NCBI RefSeq assembly: GCF_001019615.1
Contig: NZ_JNBQ01000006.1
Span: 1-64,000 of the forward strand
DNA: 64,000 nucleotides
Source: Cellulosimicrobium funkei
GTDB lineage: Bacteria; Actinomycetota; Actinomycetes; Actinomycetales; Cellulomonadaceae
Direction: 5' to 3'
The notes beneath the pieces were generated by a model. That model ran no database searches. It was given only the letters and a program-made list of their open reading frames with translations, and was not told the origin of the DNA. The position numbers and the translations under genes are program-made. Shown here one piece after another: positions 63,858 through 64,000 of the stretch (the first letter of the stretch is position 1; each line of letters opens with the position of its first letter).

Positions 63858-64000
63858 GTGCCTGCCGCGGACCCCACTGCCCCCTCCCGGAACCAGTGCC
63901 GGCCCGCCACCCTCGGCGGTGAGCTCCGCGTGGCGCTCACGCGCATCTCGCGCCGCCTGCGCGCCCAGCGCGGCGAGGCCGACCTGCCCGAGGGCCGGTT
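63858..64000 (+). CDS. MarR-family transcriptional regulator, N-terminal fragment
   Basis: Only the first 47 codons are in the window; the reading frame is open to the edge. LRVALTRISRRLRAQRGEADLP resembles helix 1 of MarR proteins; the DNA-binding domain is past the edge. GTG start with the leaderless hexamer and palindromes upstream. Confidence 0.75.
   Translation, partial: MPAADPTAPSRNQCRPATLGGELRVALTRISRRLRAQRGEADLPEGR

Overview
The window is very GC-rich DNA from an actinobacterium. The gene content points to Micrococcales, probably Promicromonosporaceae or Cellulomonadaceae (Cellulosimicrobium- or Isoptericola-like): an OtsAB trehalose pair, a TrcR-like two-component system, paired XPB helicase and helicase-associated protein, the DUF3263, DUF3027 and DUF2530 families, a stand-alone GroEL with two CIRCE operators, and secreted proteins sharing a Cys-containing C-terminal module. 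The genus is an inference. No transposase, prophage, CRISPR array or rRNA was seen. One tRNA (Thr, anticodon TGT) is present.

Layout. 1-5.7 kb (minus strand): a secreted TIM-barrel/discoidin protein, a UgpC/MsmK-type sugar-transporter ATPase, and otsB-otsA. 5.8-9.4 kb: a membrane Ser/Thr kinase, an unknown membrane protein, a membrane-anchored DsbA-like thioredoxin, and tRNA-Thr. 9.4-15.3 kb: SGNH hydrolase, ung, DUF3263 and LytR_C proteins, a cold-shock protein, an FAD oxidoreductase, and a frameshifted GH15-like gene. 15.4-17.2 kb: groEL. 17.4-34.9 kb is a urea island: ureABCFGD, a NikM/CbiM-type nickel component, a GNAT acetyltransferase, urtABCDE, an FCD-type GntR regulator, and a 1235-residue urea (or guanidine) carboxylase. 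35-46.9 kb: WXG100 protein, HD-like protein, histidine kinase and response regulator, AlkZ-like winged-helix protein, NYN protein, class I amidotransferase, PspA, TPM protein, and a secreted beta-helix protein. 47.2-58.1 kb: XPB helicase with partner, an NAD-dependent epimerase divergent from a TetR regulator, a cold-shock/DUF3027/sacsin-like ATPase cluster, and DUF2530. 58.5-64 kb: polyprenyl sugar transferase, a truncated UDP-sugar dehydrogenase-like protein, an NCS2 purine permease, manA, and the start of a MarR gene.

How the genes work together. The urea island combines import (UrtABCDE), hydrolysis (urease with UreF, UreG and UreD), probable nickel supply, and a biotin-dependent carboxylase. 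Allophanate hydrolase is not in the window. The two secreted proteins at the ends of the first 47 kb share a C-terminal module and have LacI-family-like operators, suggesting polysaccharide-responsive exoenzymes.

The least explained features are non-coding. (1) Seven intergenic clusters hold about 26 units with a strict 21-bp period (core CGAGGTAGAGCCNTGGT). (2) Two roughly 91-93 nt hairpins have perfect 22- and 24-bp stems of different sequence but a nearly identical loop, so the pairing is kept while the sequence changes. A third, loop-less relative shares its flanks with one of them. About one third of the genes appear to be leaderless, with a TANNNT-like -10 hexamer 6-8 nt before the start codon.
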